From positions 1,171,155 through 1,235,154 of the forward strand of contig NW_006763141.1 in assembly GCF_000264905.1 (NCBI RefSeq): a stretch of DNA of 64,000 bases. The letters run 5' to 3'. Position numbers and translations under genes: made by a program. This document shows, in pieces, positions 47,755-60,047 of this stretch (the first letter of the stretch is position 1; every line of letters starts with the position of its first letter). The stretch is from Stereum hirsutum FP-91666 SS1 (lineage: Eukaryota > Basidiomycota > Agaricomycetes > Russulales > Stereaceae). The notes below the pieces were generated by a model. The model was not told the DNA's origin and did no database searches. It saw nothing but the letters and a program-made list of their open reading frames with translations.

Positions 47755-49532
47755 TCAAACTATGGGATCATTAGACTTGGTTTCTTTCGTACAGATAGAA
47801 GGCATACCATAAGGATCTTGCTCATGATCTCCCGACCGTCCACCGAGTTTGACGTCATCCGGTCGGCGAGACTCGCCGTATGTATCCATCTGGATATCAC
47901 GCTCGATAGCGATGTTGACCTGTGTGGGGCGAATGCTATGATTGCCAGGCGCGTAGCGGTTGGCCTGCTAGAGAAATAGTGAGTTGGCCAAACTCAGAGA
48001 TCAGGGAGTTTTAGGAGTGAGGGAGGTAGGATCACGAACGGAAAGATTCAATGAATTCTCTCCTGAGCCTTTTGCGCCTGACATTACTTCGCGCAGCCCT
48101 GTTCTTGAGTTTAGGGTCTGGACGAATATCTCGTCAAACAGAGGAAAAGGGCAAGCAGAGGAAAAGGCAACGCACCGACAGGAGGGTATTGCTAAGAAGC
48201 AGCGGGAACAGGATCAGTAATGGCACTAGAAGAATGCCAATGCAAAGGAAACGTACGTATATATGCGTCCCATGGGCTAGCAGAACCCGTCTACGTTAGC
48301 TATACTCCAGCGATACAACGGCGGAAGGCATGCATACCAAAGCAAAGATTAGATGAAAGTTTGTGCTCTGCAACACCGACTACGCCGATGCAAAAGAGCA
48401 GAGCAGACATTAGCTATCGAAACGATACAGTCATAGGACCAGGACCCACGAAACAAATGAGGTCCATGATCTATTTCATGGAAGGCGTATCACGGCGCAT
48501 CACGACTCATCAGTATGTTCCGAAATCAGAAATACGGCGAGAAAGCACATACACAAAAGAAACTGCCAAACGCCGCCGTTTCCACGGCTCCCCTAATGAT
48601 CTTGGAGACGACGTTTTGGGTTCCTAAGATATTCCGTGGAGTTGGATCAGTACGGTCTGCCAGTGTCACTCTCTTCGTCATCAGACGTACTGGAATATGC
48701 ACTGCGATTCTTCGACAGGTAAAAGAACAGCAATAAACTGGAAAATGATAAGCGTGGATAGTTGGAATGGCTTGGTACGGAGTGTACGTACGTGATACCC
48801 AAGTCGGTGAGTACGGAAAGAGCCAGCCAGGTATCCACCAGTGGAATGAGCTTTGCGAAATCGTTGATGCTAACAAGGATTCATGAGTAAGTCATGACAC
48901 AACCGAAGCGATGATGCAAGACGGACTTGGGAGTGAGAAGAGCACCGGTAGCGCCAGCGATACCAAAAGCCCCCTGCGCTACTGATAGAACCACGATGGC
49001 ACTGAAAATCCCCCAAGAGCTGGAGAACTGCTTGATCCTGTATCCAAGAAATATTTGGATCGGGACAGAGGCACTGTGACGAATAGGCGAAACCACGACG
49101 ATGAGAATAGATCTTAATGTGAGCTAGGATAAACTTACCACACTGTGACGATTGGCGTAGACGGAAAAGGCCAAGGTGCGGCTGACAATATCTCCAGGTT
49201 GTTGAAATTAGTTCTATACGTCCTAACATTGATGAGCGCAAGAACAAAGACGACTGGCGTGCGACGCACACGACGTAGTCCCACAGCATGTACACGCTGG
49301 CAGCAACATGGAAGGTATCTAGTAAGAGTACCCAAGCCACCAAGGCCCTGACGGTAAATCAGACAGAAGGTCCGTAACTCATATTCTTGAATGGTACTCA
49401 CTGCAGCACCACTTTGTCCTTGAACCCAGCCGTATAATACGTGTTGAACTGAACGACACATATGCCAAACAGGAAAACGTTCGTCACAGTAGCAATCACC
49501 ACGGGCCCTAGAATGAGCGAGATGTCCACCAT
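47755..49532 (-). CDS. Seven-helix-type membrane protein, DUF6534-like
   Basis: Exons join in phase from the ATG at 49532. Hydrophobic segments in order: LGPVVIATVTNVFLFGICVV; ALVAWVLLLDTFHVAASVYM followed by LWDYVVTYRTN; STPIVTVCASVPIQIFLGYR; FSAIVVLSVAQGAFGIAGAT; LVDTWLALSVLTDLGITLLL; IIRGAVETAAFGSFFC; and LMSALLFCIGVVG. The loop KIIRGAVET and the later LNSRTGLRE are the landmarks of the fungal DUF6534 family, as is the LLDTFH helix. The cytoplasmic tail includes QVNIAIERDIQMDTYGESRR and ends at the TGA at 47755-47757. The exon just before LNSRTGLRE is short and its exact frame is uncertain. These proteins are abundant in mushrooms and have no assigned function; a receptor-like role is only speculation. 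Confidence 0.82.
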
Positions 49533-51053
49533 GGTCTTGCGAATGAAAGCTGTTGGTCGATGAGTGAGAGAGCGGACCCGTAGTAAGGGAAAGATGGGAC
49601 GTGAGAGTTTGTCGTAATAGAGGGTTTGTTATAATATGTTAGCGCGGACAATCCCATTGCGCTCGTTCCGCTTGGTTGAAACCTGAAGACAAACACATCT
49701 ATGAAAGTTAAAGGACATGTACAGCAACCCGGCGGAACCTCGAATCGGTCACTGGGGAGCTCAACGGAGGCCGAATCCTCATAAAACTGTAAAACACAAC
49801 CACAGGCCCCGCCTGATCCTGATACGTATATTCCGAGAGGCACGCAACCCGGAGGGGTTAACGCCCAATCACAGGTTGATGCGCTAATATCGTTGAAAAC
49901 GTGTTTGCCCGTTTCTCGATATGGGAGAAAAGGTGGAGGATGACGGTGATGAGTTGGTGGAGACTTTTAGGGATATCAATGCTACGTGTAGGGAACATAC
50001 GCTGGTTATTTCGATGAAATCATACCGCTGCATTGAATGTTTCACAAGCTCAATGGATTTTCTATGGGAGCTAAAGGGAGATAATGATAGAAATGGCAAT
50101 CCATATGTCCACTCAGAAGCAGCTTCACAGCGGTCGTTACACCGCTTGTCACTGTTGTCGTCAAGTAGACTAGGGTCAGGACATTTTGGGAAACGAAACG
50201 CAATAAGACCCTGGGTGGAAAGGACGTAAGGGAGGAAAGAATGAAGGTCACATACTGACCAGTCGAACGCGGTGTAAAACGCTCCGGGGTCAAATGCTTG
50301 GCTGGATACTTACATGCGGTGATCGCACAGGGTCTCCTGCACTTGCAGTTGGTATGCACCATCCCGTCGACGTGTTCCTCTAATACACTCATAATTTACC
50401 CGGTGTACGTGTACATTGCAGCCTGCATGCGAGCATTCGCCGATGAGTCGATCCCTGTCGATCCAACTGAAGCACTGTGGCACGGATAGGGCCCCGAGTC
50501 GAGAGGACGGGCCACGGTGGAAGCACATGTAGCTTGGTACTGCACACCTACCGTGGCAGCCAGAGGAGCTTCGGTCAGGTAATGCTCGATGAATGCTATT
50601 GAACAAACACATAACTCTGGAAGTTTGCGTTGAGGTCCGAATCGACGAGTTTGCTTGACATCCGGTGAGTCTTTCTTGGAGTATCTATTCGTGGATCGTT
50701 TCCGATCTCGAAAGACAGGCAGAGTACGCGGCTGCATCTCCGCGAAAGTTGCTGAGTTGCAGATCCGTAAGTTGAACTTCTCTAATAACTGCGGCCGCGC
50801 TTGGGCCGCGCTGAGTGTGTTCGGAGACGCGTGAACCAATTTCCGTTCGGTTCGACTGCATAGGACCGTATCCACAATGTGCCACGCGAGCGGACCTTAA
50901 ATTATGGTTACTCTACCGTATCTTATCTTTCCCGCATCTCACCTTCTCCAGTCCTCTGGGTTCGAGTGCTTCGCTCATTGTTCCTGTAAGTGGAAACACC
51001 CAAAGACCGAAAAAGAAATCTAACTTACGTTCATAGCATCGAATCTTACTGCC
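49533..51053. promoter_or_regulatory. Divergent intergenic region
   Basis: 1.5 kb between the divergent DUF6534-type and PLP-enzyme genes, so it must hold both promoters. The frame YPVYVYIAACMRAFADESIP at about 50397 (plus) looks protein-like but is short and isolated. No complete gene seen. Confidence 0.4.
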
Positions 51054-52229
51054 ATGGCTGCTATTTCTAGTTGTCCGCCACTCATCCGCCAATCTGTCCT
51101 CGATGCCCATGAACGAATTAAACCATATGTTCACCGCACTCCAGTCCTCACGTCGAACACACTAGATGGTTTGGCCACTTCAGCTCTAGATCATCCATGC
51201 AAATTATACTTTAAGTGCGAAAACTACCAGAAAATTGGAGCTTTCAAAGCCCGTGGCGCATTCCACGCGATCAGTCGTCTTCGAGATGATGAGCTCAAGA
51301 ATGGAGTGGTCACTCATAGCAGTGGTATGCACCGTATCCTTTTCTCCGTTGCTCTCCTTTTTTTTCTTCGTCGTATGATCATACGATGATGCTAATTGTT
51401 CATTGGTGCCACTACAGGGAACCACGCCGCCGCATTAGCCCTCGCAGCTCGTACCCGCGGCGTAACGGCTCATATTGTCATGCCTTCCATATCTCAGCCG
51501 AACAAAATCGCTGCAACTCGCGGCTATGGCGCCAATGTCATCTTCAGTGGTAGTACGTCGCAGGAACGAGAAGCCGTCGTTTACGAAGTCATCGAACGCA
51601 CCGGCGCAGTTTTGGTACCTCCCTATGACCACCCGGACATCATCTGCGGCCAGGGTACGTTAGGTATCGAGTTGCAGGAGCAGGTACGCGACAAGTTGAG
51701 CACCGGAAGTGAAGAAGATACCCTTGACGCGGTTGTGGCGCCATGTGGCGGTGGAGGAATGTTGTCGGGTGTTGCATTGTCGTTCGAAGGACAAGCCACT
51801 TTCGTGTTCGGCGCAGAGCCTTCATTTCAAGGAGCAAATGACGCGGAACGCGGTCTTGCTGCGTCCCCTCCAGAGCGTGTCCTCACGGTCAAGTCACTCA
51901 CCATCGCCGACGGTCTTCGTACACCTTTGGGCGAGATCACCTGGAAGGTCATCAGTAACAAGGGTCTGGTTCAGGGAGTATTCAGTGTGAGCGAGGAGGA
52001 GATTAAGGATGCTATGCGTTTAGTCATGGAGCGGATGAAGGTGGTGGTAGAGCCCAGCGCGGTGGTCGGCTTGGCGGTGGTGTTGTATAATAAGAAGTGG
52101 CATGAAGAGATGAGAAAGCTCCAGACAGAGAAGGAAAAGACCGGACCCTGGAAGATTGGGATAGTTCTGTCCGGTGGGAATACGACGTTGGAAGCGTGTG
52201 CTAAGTTGTTTGGAGGCGTTTCGGAGTAG
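51054..52229 (+). CDS. PLP-dependent serine racemase / serine-threonine dehydratase
   Basis: Two exons, 51054-51324 and 51418-52229, giving 360 residues. Fold type II PLP enzyme. KCENYQKIGAFKARGAF supplies the Schiff-base Lys (about residue 65), HSSGNHAAALALAA is the substrate-binding loop (SSGNH), GGGGMLSG binds the cofactor phosphate, and VLSGGNTTLEA holds the C-terminal Ser contacting the pyridine nitrogen. There is no ACT regulatory domain, and the length fits serine racemase, 3-hydroxyaspartate dehydratase (SRY1) or catabolic dehydratases rather than biosynthetic threonine deaminase ILV1. Which activity dominates cannot be read from the sequence. Cytosolic; no targeting peptide. ATG in a strong context, gccATGG. 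Confidence 0.9.
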
Positions 52230-52731
52230 TTAAGAGTAAGGAAAGGGGATGGATTCGATTCGAGACGTAGGGCTTTACTGTGGACTACATGTTTGGAGCG
52301 GCCTTGAATATACTCTACTGTACAACTATCTCAACATCCTAACCGGAAAATCTCTACCCTCTGGTTCGTATGTTATCAATCCTCCGTTTGCACCCCGTTT
52401 GTATCTTATCATCTCGAAAAAAAGTGTGAATGCACCATCAGCTCACAGCCTCATCCTAAAGTTCTCTCTATGTCTGGTAATATAAGCTGTATGCAGGCTG
52501 TTCAGAGTCTTGAACTTCCTAAAGTTGTGTGACACGAATGTGGCCCCGTGCCACACTCAACGTATAATGTTACGTAAACAACCTCGCCGCAAATTCGCCG
52601 CGTCGCGGAAGCGTGCACGATTCAATGCTTCACGCGTCCTGCTCTCTCCGCTCACCTTCTCTTTCTCGCTAGCTATCACTGTATTGTCAACATCTTCGAT
52701 TTTTCTTCTATTTGCAACTTTTGTAATCATA
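52230..52731. promoter_or_regulatory. Spacer with promoter of the MYND gene
   Basis: 3' flank of the PLP-enzyme gene followed by the upstream region of the next plus-strand gene. The open frame from 52510 into the MYND ORF passes ATG codons at 52567 and 52732; the first would add a basic then hydrophobic stretch not seen in MYND proteins. Confidence 0.4.
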
Positions 52732-53629
52732 ATGCCTGCTGCACGCGAATCCGGAAAATGTTTCACTTGCCGCAAAGAAATGCCTTGGAATAAAATCAAG
52801 CGTTGCGGTCGATGCAAGGGACCTCAGTACTGCGTAAGTCTCCCTGTCCTGTCCATTATCACCATCGACTTCGTGCTTTCCAACTTACAGGAATAAGATG
52901 TTCTCCAATTCTGACCATCTGACCGCATACTCATACCTCTAGAGTGAACAATGTCAACTGGCTGATTGGCCTTCTCACAAACGATCTTGTAAACGCCAGA
53001 CAGTCTGGTACGACAAGTATCGCGCCTGTCAAGATGGCTCCATCCATGAAGGCAAACTCGAGCTCATCACTTGGCCGTCTCCCAATCCGTCTGACGGCAC
53101 CGGCTGGGGCGCCTGCCTTCTCGAAGAGGCGGACGATCTGAAGAGGAAGTTTGAGACGGAGTTCGGAGGAGACGAGAACAAATTTTTCAAGTACTGGCCA
53201 CAGGGTTTTAGGTGGACTTGTTGCGGGACGGATGGGGGTATGAATTGGGGGTGTGATCATCATGGAACGGGGAAGAAGGCTTGCACATGTGACTTTTGCA
53301 AGTGAGTTCTTATTTGCTTCGCGTTCTTGACTGTGGTGAAAGAGGCTGTTTGAGGAGGTCTCCATGTGGATATCGAGAAGCTGATGATGTTCTTAGGATG
53401 GGTGCGCCACTTCCGGACAAGATTTATAGGGAGAGGTCTGCCACTCGCTATGGTCTGACACTCCAACGTGGGCCCGACCCTAGGTACGTCATTTCTCCTC
53501 TAAATAATCCCCCAATCTATGTTGTCCGTCATACGAAACATCCTCTCTTAATGCCCTACCAGGTCATACAACTCGGTCGACGCAGGGATAAGTGCGCGCA
53601 TGCGAGGAGTTCTTGGCCTCGATCTCTAA
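52732..53629 (+). CDS. MYND-type zinc-finger protein
   Basis: Four exons in phase, 52732-52833, 52943-53301, 53397-53483 and 53563-53629, giving 204 residues. The MYND finger occupies residues 10-50: Cys10, Cys13 (KCFTC), Cys25, Cys28 (RCGRC), Cys34, Cys38 (SEQC), His46 (WPSHKR) and Cys50, the complete C6HC ligand set of this protein-interaction domain. The first intron falls inside the finger after Cys34. Beyond it, WTCCGTDGGMNWGCDHHG and CTCDFCK make a second Cys/His cluster that may bind another zinc. Ends RMRGVLGLDL. Partner and role unknown. I chose the ATG at 52732 because it sits immediately before the finger. Confidence 0.85.
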
Positions 53630-56600
53630 CTCAAGGAGCAGCCACATTGTCCCAGCGTCGCTCATCGATCTCCATAATTGTGGCCGACGTGTTATGGGTG
53701 CTATTTCTACCGAGATGGCGAAGTTTGTTTTGTTTCCCTTTGTCCTGTTACACTTACAGTCAGTTTAGTGCGTCAAGTCAGGTTTGATGTATCGTTACCA
53801 AACCCGTGAGTCTCGTCAACTCGACAACGAACCACTAATCGGTGGAGATGTTGACTTTCTCGTCCATATCGATCTGTCTATTCGGCGAACATGGCTCTCA
53901 TGTTATCAACGAGCACTCTGAAAGCTCGGATTTGATGAGCACCGTTGCGTTTTCTCTCCCAAGGTTGCCTCACAAGGTCACGCTCGTCACGATAAGCTTG
54001 AGAGCATTGTTGCTGGATCCGTGTGCTTCAGCTGACAGCCACTTCTAACAACTTTCCTTTCCCTTGTCATCGGCAATGTCGATACCCTCTTCCTCGTATA
54101 AACATCACTCCAATAAAATCTCCTGACTCTGACTCGTAATCTGGCCCGACGCCTTGTGCACTTGTGTTGTTTGCGTTGTTCGGTATACTAGGATTGGCGA
54201 CCAGAGTCAACCGCATCTTTCCCTTAGCGTCGACGGGATACTAGACGCAGATCCTCCTCTTATGTCCAGGGAGTCCGTCGGTCATGGGGTGTCAGAGCAA
54301 GAAGGCTGTAATGCTACCGGTGTTGTAATTTTTACAATCGGTGCGAATCAATAAGTTCATTGACAACGCTGCAGAGTCGCCGCAATGATCAGCGTCTTCT
54401 CGGAAGCACTCAAGACTGCCTCGTCCACATTGGGATTTATTCGGTTTGTTGGGACACGGCAGGCCGATATCCTGTCGCAGTGTCGTCTACGAAGCAAGGT
54501 GATGGCTTCCTCCCGATTGCGTACTATGTTTAAGACGAACGTTATGATAGCAGCTGTATCTTCAAATCCAAGGCATGGTTAAATTCAGCCTCTGCCTGAT
54601 GAAATCCCACTGAAGATTTAATACAGGTCTCACACCAAATGCGTCATGCCCTTACTTATTCGAGCAAACCCACCGAGCAGCAACTATTACAGCTCTAGGC
54701 CTCCTGATCGTACCAGGCGTGACGTATTGCGCCGTGTGAGCACACGTCAACAACGAACTTCAAATGATCTGCTCTCATCAAAGGGTACAGTCGCCTTGTG
54801 TTGCTCGTCCGACCCTGCCAATCGCAACCAGCCCGAAATATTGCGGTAATATTTCTTTAAAATATTTCATAAATTCTCCACCGAAGATATCGCTCGACTA
54901 TCCATACCTCCAAGTCTTCACTGATACCTGCTGTAGGGTTACTCGATGTCCAATGGTGCTTCAGGGCATCCATCCTATATTGGCCATCGCGCGTCGCCCT
55001 GCAGAAGACTCTGCGTGATATGACCACCGGGACCTCCGCGATGCAGGGTCAGACACCCCCTCGTTTTTGGTTTGCGCAACTGTCTCAGCAACGCGTTCAA
55101 CACAGTTCTTTGTGTTAGCGAACGAAGGGCCTCGGAGCAAGCCCTTTCAGGCAGCGATGTTGGCGCTCTTAGTTATGCAGGGCGACCTAAATAATAATTC
55201 GGTGACATCTGAGACCGATGACGTTCTTCAAAACATTGCAGCATCAGATCGTCCAGGACCATTAAAGTCGACCACTGGAGACAAAGTCCAATGTCCTCCG
55301 TGAATTTAGCCTGAAGATAAGATGATCATATTCAATGTAAATTCTGTATATCTCTGCCAGCGACATTCTGATCATTTTACCAATAAAATTTCGCATAGCA
55401 TCTTTCTTACTCGCTCGATGATAATTTAAGTATTACCTTACAGGGCATGCAGAATGTTTTCGAGTTTGTTTTCAAAAAATTTGATAAGATTTTAGTCTAA
55501 ATAAATTCTCGCTCAGACCACGCGCCCTTTTCTCAATAACCTCGGAGAAGCTAGGGAGAGTTTTTCGGAGTTCATATTACAAATATGTTCGTATTTATGG
55601 CGGTAAATCTAGTCGGGACTCTATGTGGATTATGTCGCGACGTCTCAACATCTCGACGCAAACCGCCTGGACATCGCACCATCGCATGGCAATAACATGC
55701 CAATACTCGCCACGTCAAATCTTCACATGCCTCTCGCAGCCAACCCTCTGTCTTGCGACTTGTTTCCATCGTGCTTGCGACCCCCCTTGATGTCGTCATC
55801 TGAGCACTCGAGGATTGTGAAGGACTTCGCCTCGTCACATCTCTATAACGCCACTCGCCCGTACGCTCACTCGACGTTTCCGACAGAATTTTGGTCTCTT
55901 GTGGACCAAAATAGACACAGATTATCTCGCTTACACCTGAAGCTGTCGTCGCCAGCTATAAGCGCCATGGGCCATGTTGACGATGCATATCAACACGGAG
56001 GTTGGAGATGGAAAGAAGTGAGTGATGAGGGGCGGAGCGTATGATGAGAAGCAACGCGGAGAAAGCAACGCACCATGGCACTTAGCTTGCCCCAGCAATC
56101 ATTGCTCAACAGCGTCTCGGTCACCCACGTCCTGATCGCTTCCGAGTCCTTCTTGCGAGTCGGCAATTGATTCCTTGAAATCCGCGCAAGAGAGTCCGTG
56201 AGTTAATCGCCCAACGTCAAGATAGTCAAAAAAACAGACGAAAGAAAGGAATGGGTACTGCTTACTGATCATACTATAGTTGCATCGCCAACAGCGTTGT
56301 GAAAGCACTCATATGGTGGCCTTGCCACTCGCCCTCACTCGCCACTCACAGTTTGTGCCACCCGGAATCTGCCGGAGACGCTCAGGTTCCTCCTGAACGC
56401 CGAACACGATTCCTTCCTTCCAGCCTTCGTCTTCGCCTCCTTTCATCCTCAGTTTTCTACTTGGCGGCGCTGATGACTCTGACGGATCCAGCTGTAGGTG
56501 CACCCAGGGCTTTTAACACGGTAGCTATCAGAAATCATGTCGAACCAGTGTCGAACTACTCAGACCAGCACCTGCAGCTGGCACTGGATTAGACGCATAG

Positions 56601-57563
56601 CGGCTCTTTCAGGACATCCTTGAACGATTATGACCATGGAAAGTCCGAGGGGAGTACCAGCAGTTGAGGCTGAGAGTGTTCAGATGATGATACGGTACGT
56701 TTCTTTCTCTCTCAACAGATTTATTTTATCGTCTGGACGTTGAGAGATGTTAGAGGACAGCTACTGTATGAGTCGCGACATGCTCGATCATGTCCGTTCG
56801 CATCGGCCAAATCGCACAACTCTGGCGGACTATTTTGGGATTGCCTCCGGATCACCGGACCTCGCCGAACGCCACCCATTCCCGTCAGCCTCTGTCAGGA
56901 CTCGCAGGACGTCGCACACAATTGCGAGCAGTGACCAGGCATTGCAGAGCTGGAATCACAGTCCTCCGACGGGCCCATCCATTCTTGCTGCATGGCAGGG
57001 GCGACACCGCCTGCCAGTGCCGTTGACCCCAGACGAAACGAGCGCCACACAGTCATCGTGCATATGCGTGAGAGCTTGATTACGTGAGCTGTTGATTTTC
57101 GTCGTCGTCGACCTTCAGGTTGGCCTTCCTTTCTTACGCGACTCTCGACGTTGAGACGTGCTGCTCTCTCGCGCCTATAGTGGATCCACACACTGGCAAC
57201 CCCTTCCGGGGCAGTCGTGAAATTGTGGATCGCGTGTACCCCTTCGTTCACTGTCCAAGACCGGCCGTCGTACTTTCGCGCAACCCTCACACGACCCAGC
57301 GCGATACTTCGAGAGGATAGAGGGCCAATTTATGTGATGGGAAGCTTCCTTAGGCAGTGGATTAAGGCATTGCTAGTGCGTCTTTCCACTTTTTCCATCC
57401 GCCGACTTTCGCTGACTGAGCTTGCCGTGCTCATTTATCTCCAGACTCGTCTCTTGCTACGTTTAGTCCATAACACTCAATGTACTATAACATGTGCCAT
57501 AAAAATAGTATGTTGTTTCGAGTATTGGTATCGTGTGCGAAGGAAACCAGCGATATGTAAGAA
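53630..57563. other. 3.9-kb gene-poor stretch
   Basis: No supported gene on either strand. An AT-rich patch lies at about 55310-55510. Open frames at 55625-56044 and 56747-57079 (plus) have protein-like composition but no ATG context, family or splice continuation. May contain decayed mobile-element sequence. Confidence 0.45.
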
Positions 57564-58640
57564 CTAGTATGAGTCAAAACCGGCGGCTGCTAGGATGTCG
57601 CCGTCGTCCGGCTCTTCGCCTGACCCTCCTTCGTCATCGGAATCCTCGTCGTCATCGGAATCCTCGTCATCGTCAGAATCCTCGTCGTCTGAGTCGCTCT
57701 CGTTGTCCTCTTCCTCACCCTCTTCATTTTCTCCTGGAATGTCTTCCCCAACCGCTTCCGGTACGACTCCGACTTCCTCGGCTCCTTCATCATCCTGCCA
57801 CAATGCACCGGCTGCCGGGACATCGAGTCGAAGGCTTTCGTTGCATGAACTAGTGCTCCTGTGCCCTACACCACCGCCGCGGAAACGCATAACCATATCT
57901 CGATCAACGAACCTAGCAATATGGTTTATTATCACGAGAACGGCTGAGACACCCATCCGAGGGTAATAAAAGATATAAGACTCACATATTCACGTACATG
58001 GAGTCCCAATCGTCCTCCTCGTCCTCAATGTTCTTGCCATGGGAGCGAGCGAGTGAAGGACTGGCGAGGAGTGTGGATGTACGGCCATAGTGGTACGCAG
58101 GAATGATGTGTGCGCCGCGGACAACATCAGCCGGGTTGACGAAGCCAAAGGCATCCGGTACATCTTCGTGGACGAAGCGGAGACGAGGAAGGCGTTTCCT
58201 CACCCAGCCGTAGTCGTTGACGGGATCGGTATACCAACGGACCCACAGGAACTCGAAACGCTGCCAGTCCCCCGGTTCGCCGTTAAGGCCACGGTGGCGT
58301 AGCATGCAATGAAACACGCAAATGACGCGTGCATACAATATGGATGTGCGCCATCCCGCTCGTCGTTCGAAAGCACCATGATATCGCGACACTTTCGAGG
58401 ATTGATGGAGTCCTGAGCTCTACGAACGTCGTAGGTGGTGTAATTAATGCGAAGACGACGGTGGCGATAGAAGCGGTTTTTCTGGATTTCGATGTTATCG
58501 CGCTCTTCAGGTGAGAACACACGCTCCTCGATGCCCATAAGCCGTGCATATGCATGATCTATGAAACGGATAGCGAAGTCCTGCAGGGATTCAAAAAAAA
58601 AGCCCAATGAGAGAATGACACAAGTATGTTGCTAAGGGAC
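57564..58640 (-). pseudogene. Plavaka/KDZ-type mobile-element ORF, C-terminal part, frameshifted
   Basis: Exons on the minus strand. PALK is spliced to DFAIRFIDHAYARLMGIEER, then LRINYTTYDVRRAQDSINPR, DIMVLSNDERDGAHPY, a frame change, ARVICVFHCMLRHRG, FEFLWVRWYTDP, DAFGFVNPADVVRGAHIIPA and YGRTSTL. An intron (about 57922-57984) joins YVNM to FVDRDMVMRFRGGGVGH. The protein ends in a long Asp/Glu/Ser tail. The NYTTYDxRRxQDxINPR, LWVRW and VDRDMxMRFRGGGVGH landmarks are those of a family repeated across Agaricomycete genomes and linked to KDZ/Plavaka elements; I recognise it from memory only. One base is missing at 58335/58336, where the frame shifts inside the conserved HPYWYAR-like block. The part before 58640 is not readable as one ORF, so the copy is dead. 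Confidence 0.6.
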
Positions 58641-59079
58641 AAACCTTGAGGGCGGGATCAGTACCGGGAGAGACCTTGCAAGCAAGGTAACGAGGACACT
58701 AAACGAGACCAGCAAGCAAAGGGATACGTAGCGGCACGCCTGTTGGTGGTACGAATTACTATCGACCGTCCAGGTAGATAGCACCCTACAATCTCTCTTT
58801 GGTCCATATAAACATTGAGACAATGCAAAACAAAAGTGATATGCGTACCACGTGTATAATCCACGGAGCTCGTTGGGAAGGCAAGCATCATTGTTGATGT
58901 TGAGGTAAGTCAGCAGCCCTAACCTAGGTCCGATCCTCACGGCGGGCAAAACCCGGCAACATCCGAGATTTTATGCGGAGTTCATTGAGGGTTTATGTGT
59001 AAAATCCCCCCCCCCCCCATTAAATCCCGGGTGTTTTTTGAATTAAGAACCAATATTTTATTGTGATCTTATTTTGATC
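58641..59079. other. Degenerate upstream part of the element, with poly-C tract
   Basis: Fragments such as NDACLPNELRGLYTW (minus, near 58870) may be more of the element. A run of 14 C lies at about 59008-59021. Confidence 0.4.
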
Positions 59080-59152
59080 GATTCGCAGCATCGCAACGTT
59101 GCGATTTGTGGATTCCGGACATCGAGTTGCGAGTCGTAAGATGTTGCGAATC
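59080..59152. repeat. Inverted repeat / hairpin
   Basis: GATTCGCAGCATC at 59080-59092 and GATGTTGCGAATC at 59140-59152 are reverse complements with one mismatch. A second small palindrome, TCGCAACGTTGCGA, lies at about 59091-59104. Confidence 0.6.
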
Positions 59153-60047
59153 TTGAGAGATCTCAAGTCGGTCGCAATACTATCGACAGTGAATAACATC
59201 GCACTCGTTGAAACGTTGAGACTGCGTGGAGTGTGCTCTAATCAGCGAATCCGACGACCTAGTTTCATGTCAAGGGGCAGCAAGAGCAAAAACTGAGGAG
59301 GGGTGCAATCTTGATCTGTGTCCCGCGGACATCTCCGGAGATCCCTTTCAGTCGAAGATGTCTTGGAACGTGTTAGCGATTCCGATGGATGAAGGTGTCT
59401 GTTCTATTTTTGGCTCACGTTCACCTCCCTGTCCTCAACAATTCGAGAGCATACGCCGATTTCTTTTCCGAAGGCATAACGCTTGGGTCCGGACCCAGTT
59501 CTCGCTGGCCACAGATGGGAGCTCATGTGGGAATAGGCCTTTGGGCTGAGGGGTGCGATTTCTACTAGTATACGTACCAAGGCGACGTGGCGGTTGAGTG
59601 ACTTGGCACCTGACAATTTAATATCTGGTATATGTCAGTTACCGGTGACCCGTATGTCACGACCGCACAAGTCAGGAATTGTCTTCTCGGAGACAGATGA
59701 TCAGATTTATTTCAGCAGTACGTCACAACAAGATCGCGCGTAAGGAAGAAAAACCAAGAAATTGAATAGCAACAAAGAAATCGAAGACAACAGCGGACAA
59801 ACAGAGGGAAAGCAAGATTCAGAGCGCACGAAAACAAGACAAGTCGGATGCAACAACTAATCCTACACCTCGAATCTCTGAGAGCTGACCTAAGTGCCAG
59901 AGGAGACGCAATCGAAGTGCGGGTCCAACATATTAGCATGTATACTGAATAGTATGACTAAGACTCACGCATCGCGCCACAAAGACGTCCCTTCGGAGAG
60001 CGGATGTTAGACAAGTATGAACACACATGCGGGACCACTTACCTGTA
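59153..60047. other. Intergenic: no gene seen
   Basis: No supported gene. 3' flank of the minus-strand gene at 60048. Confidence 0.45.

Noticed and set aside
53842..54048. Short plus-strand frame after the MYND gene
   Set aside because: The MYND gene already ends in phase at 53629 and nothing links this frame to it.
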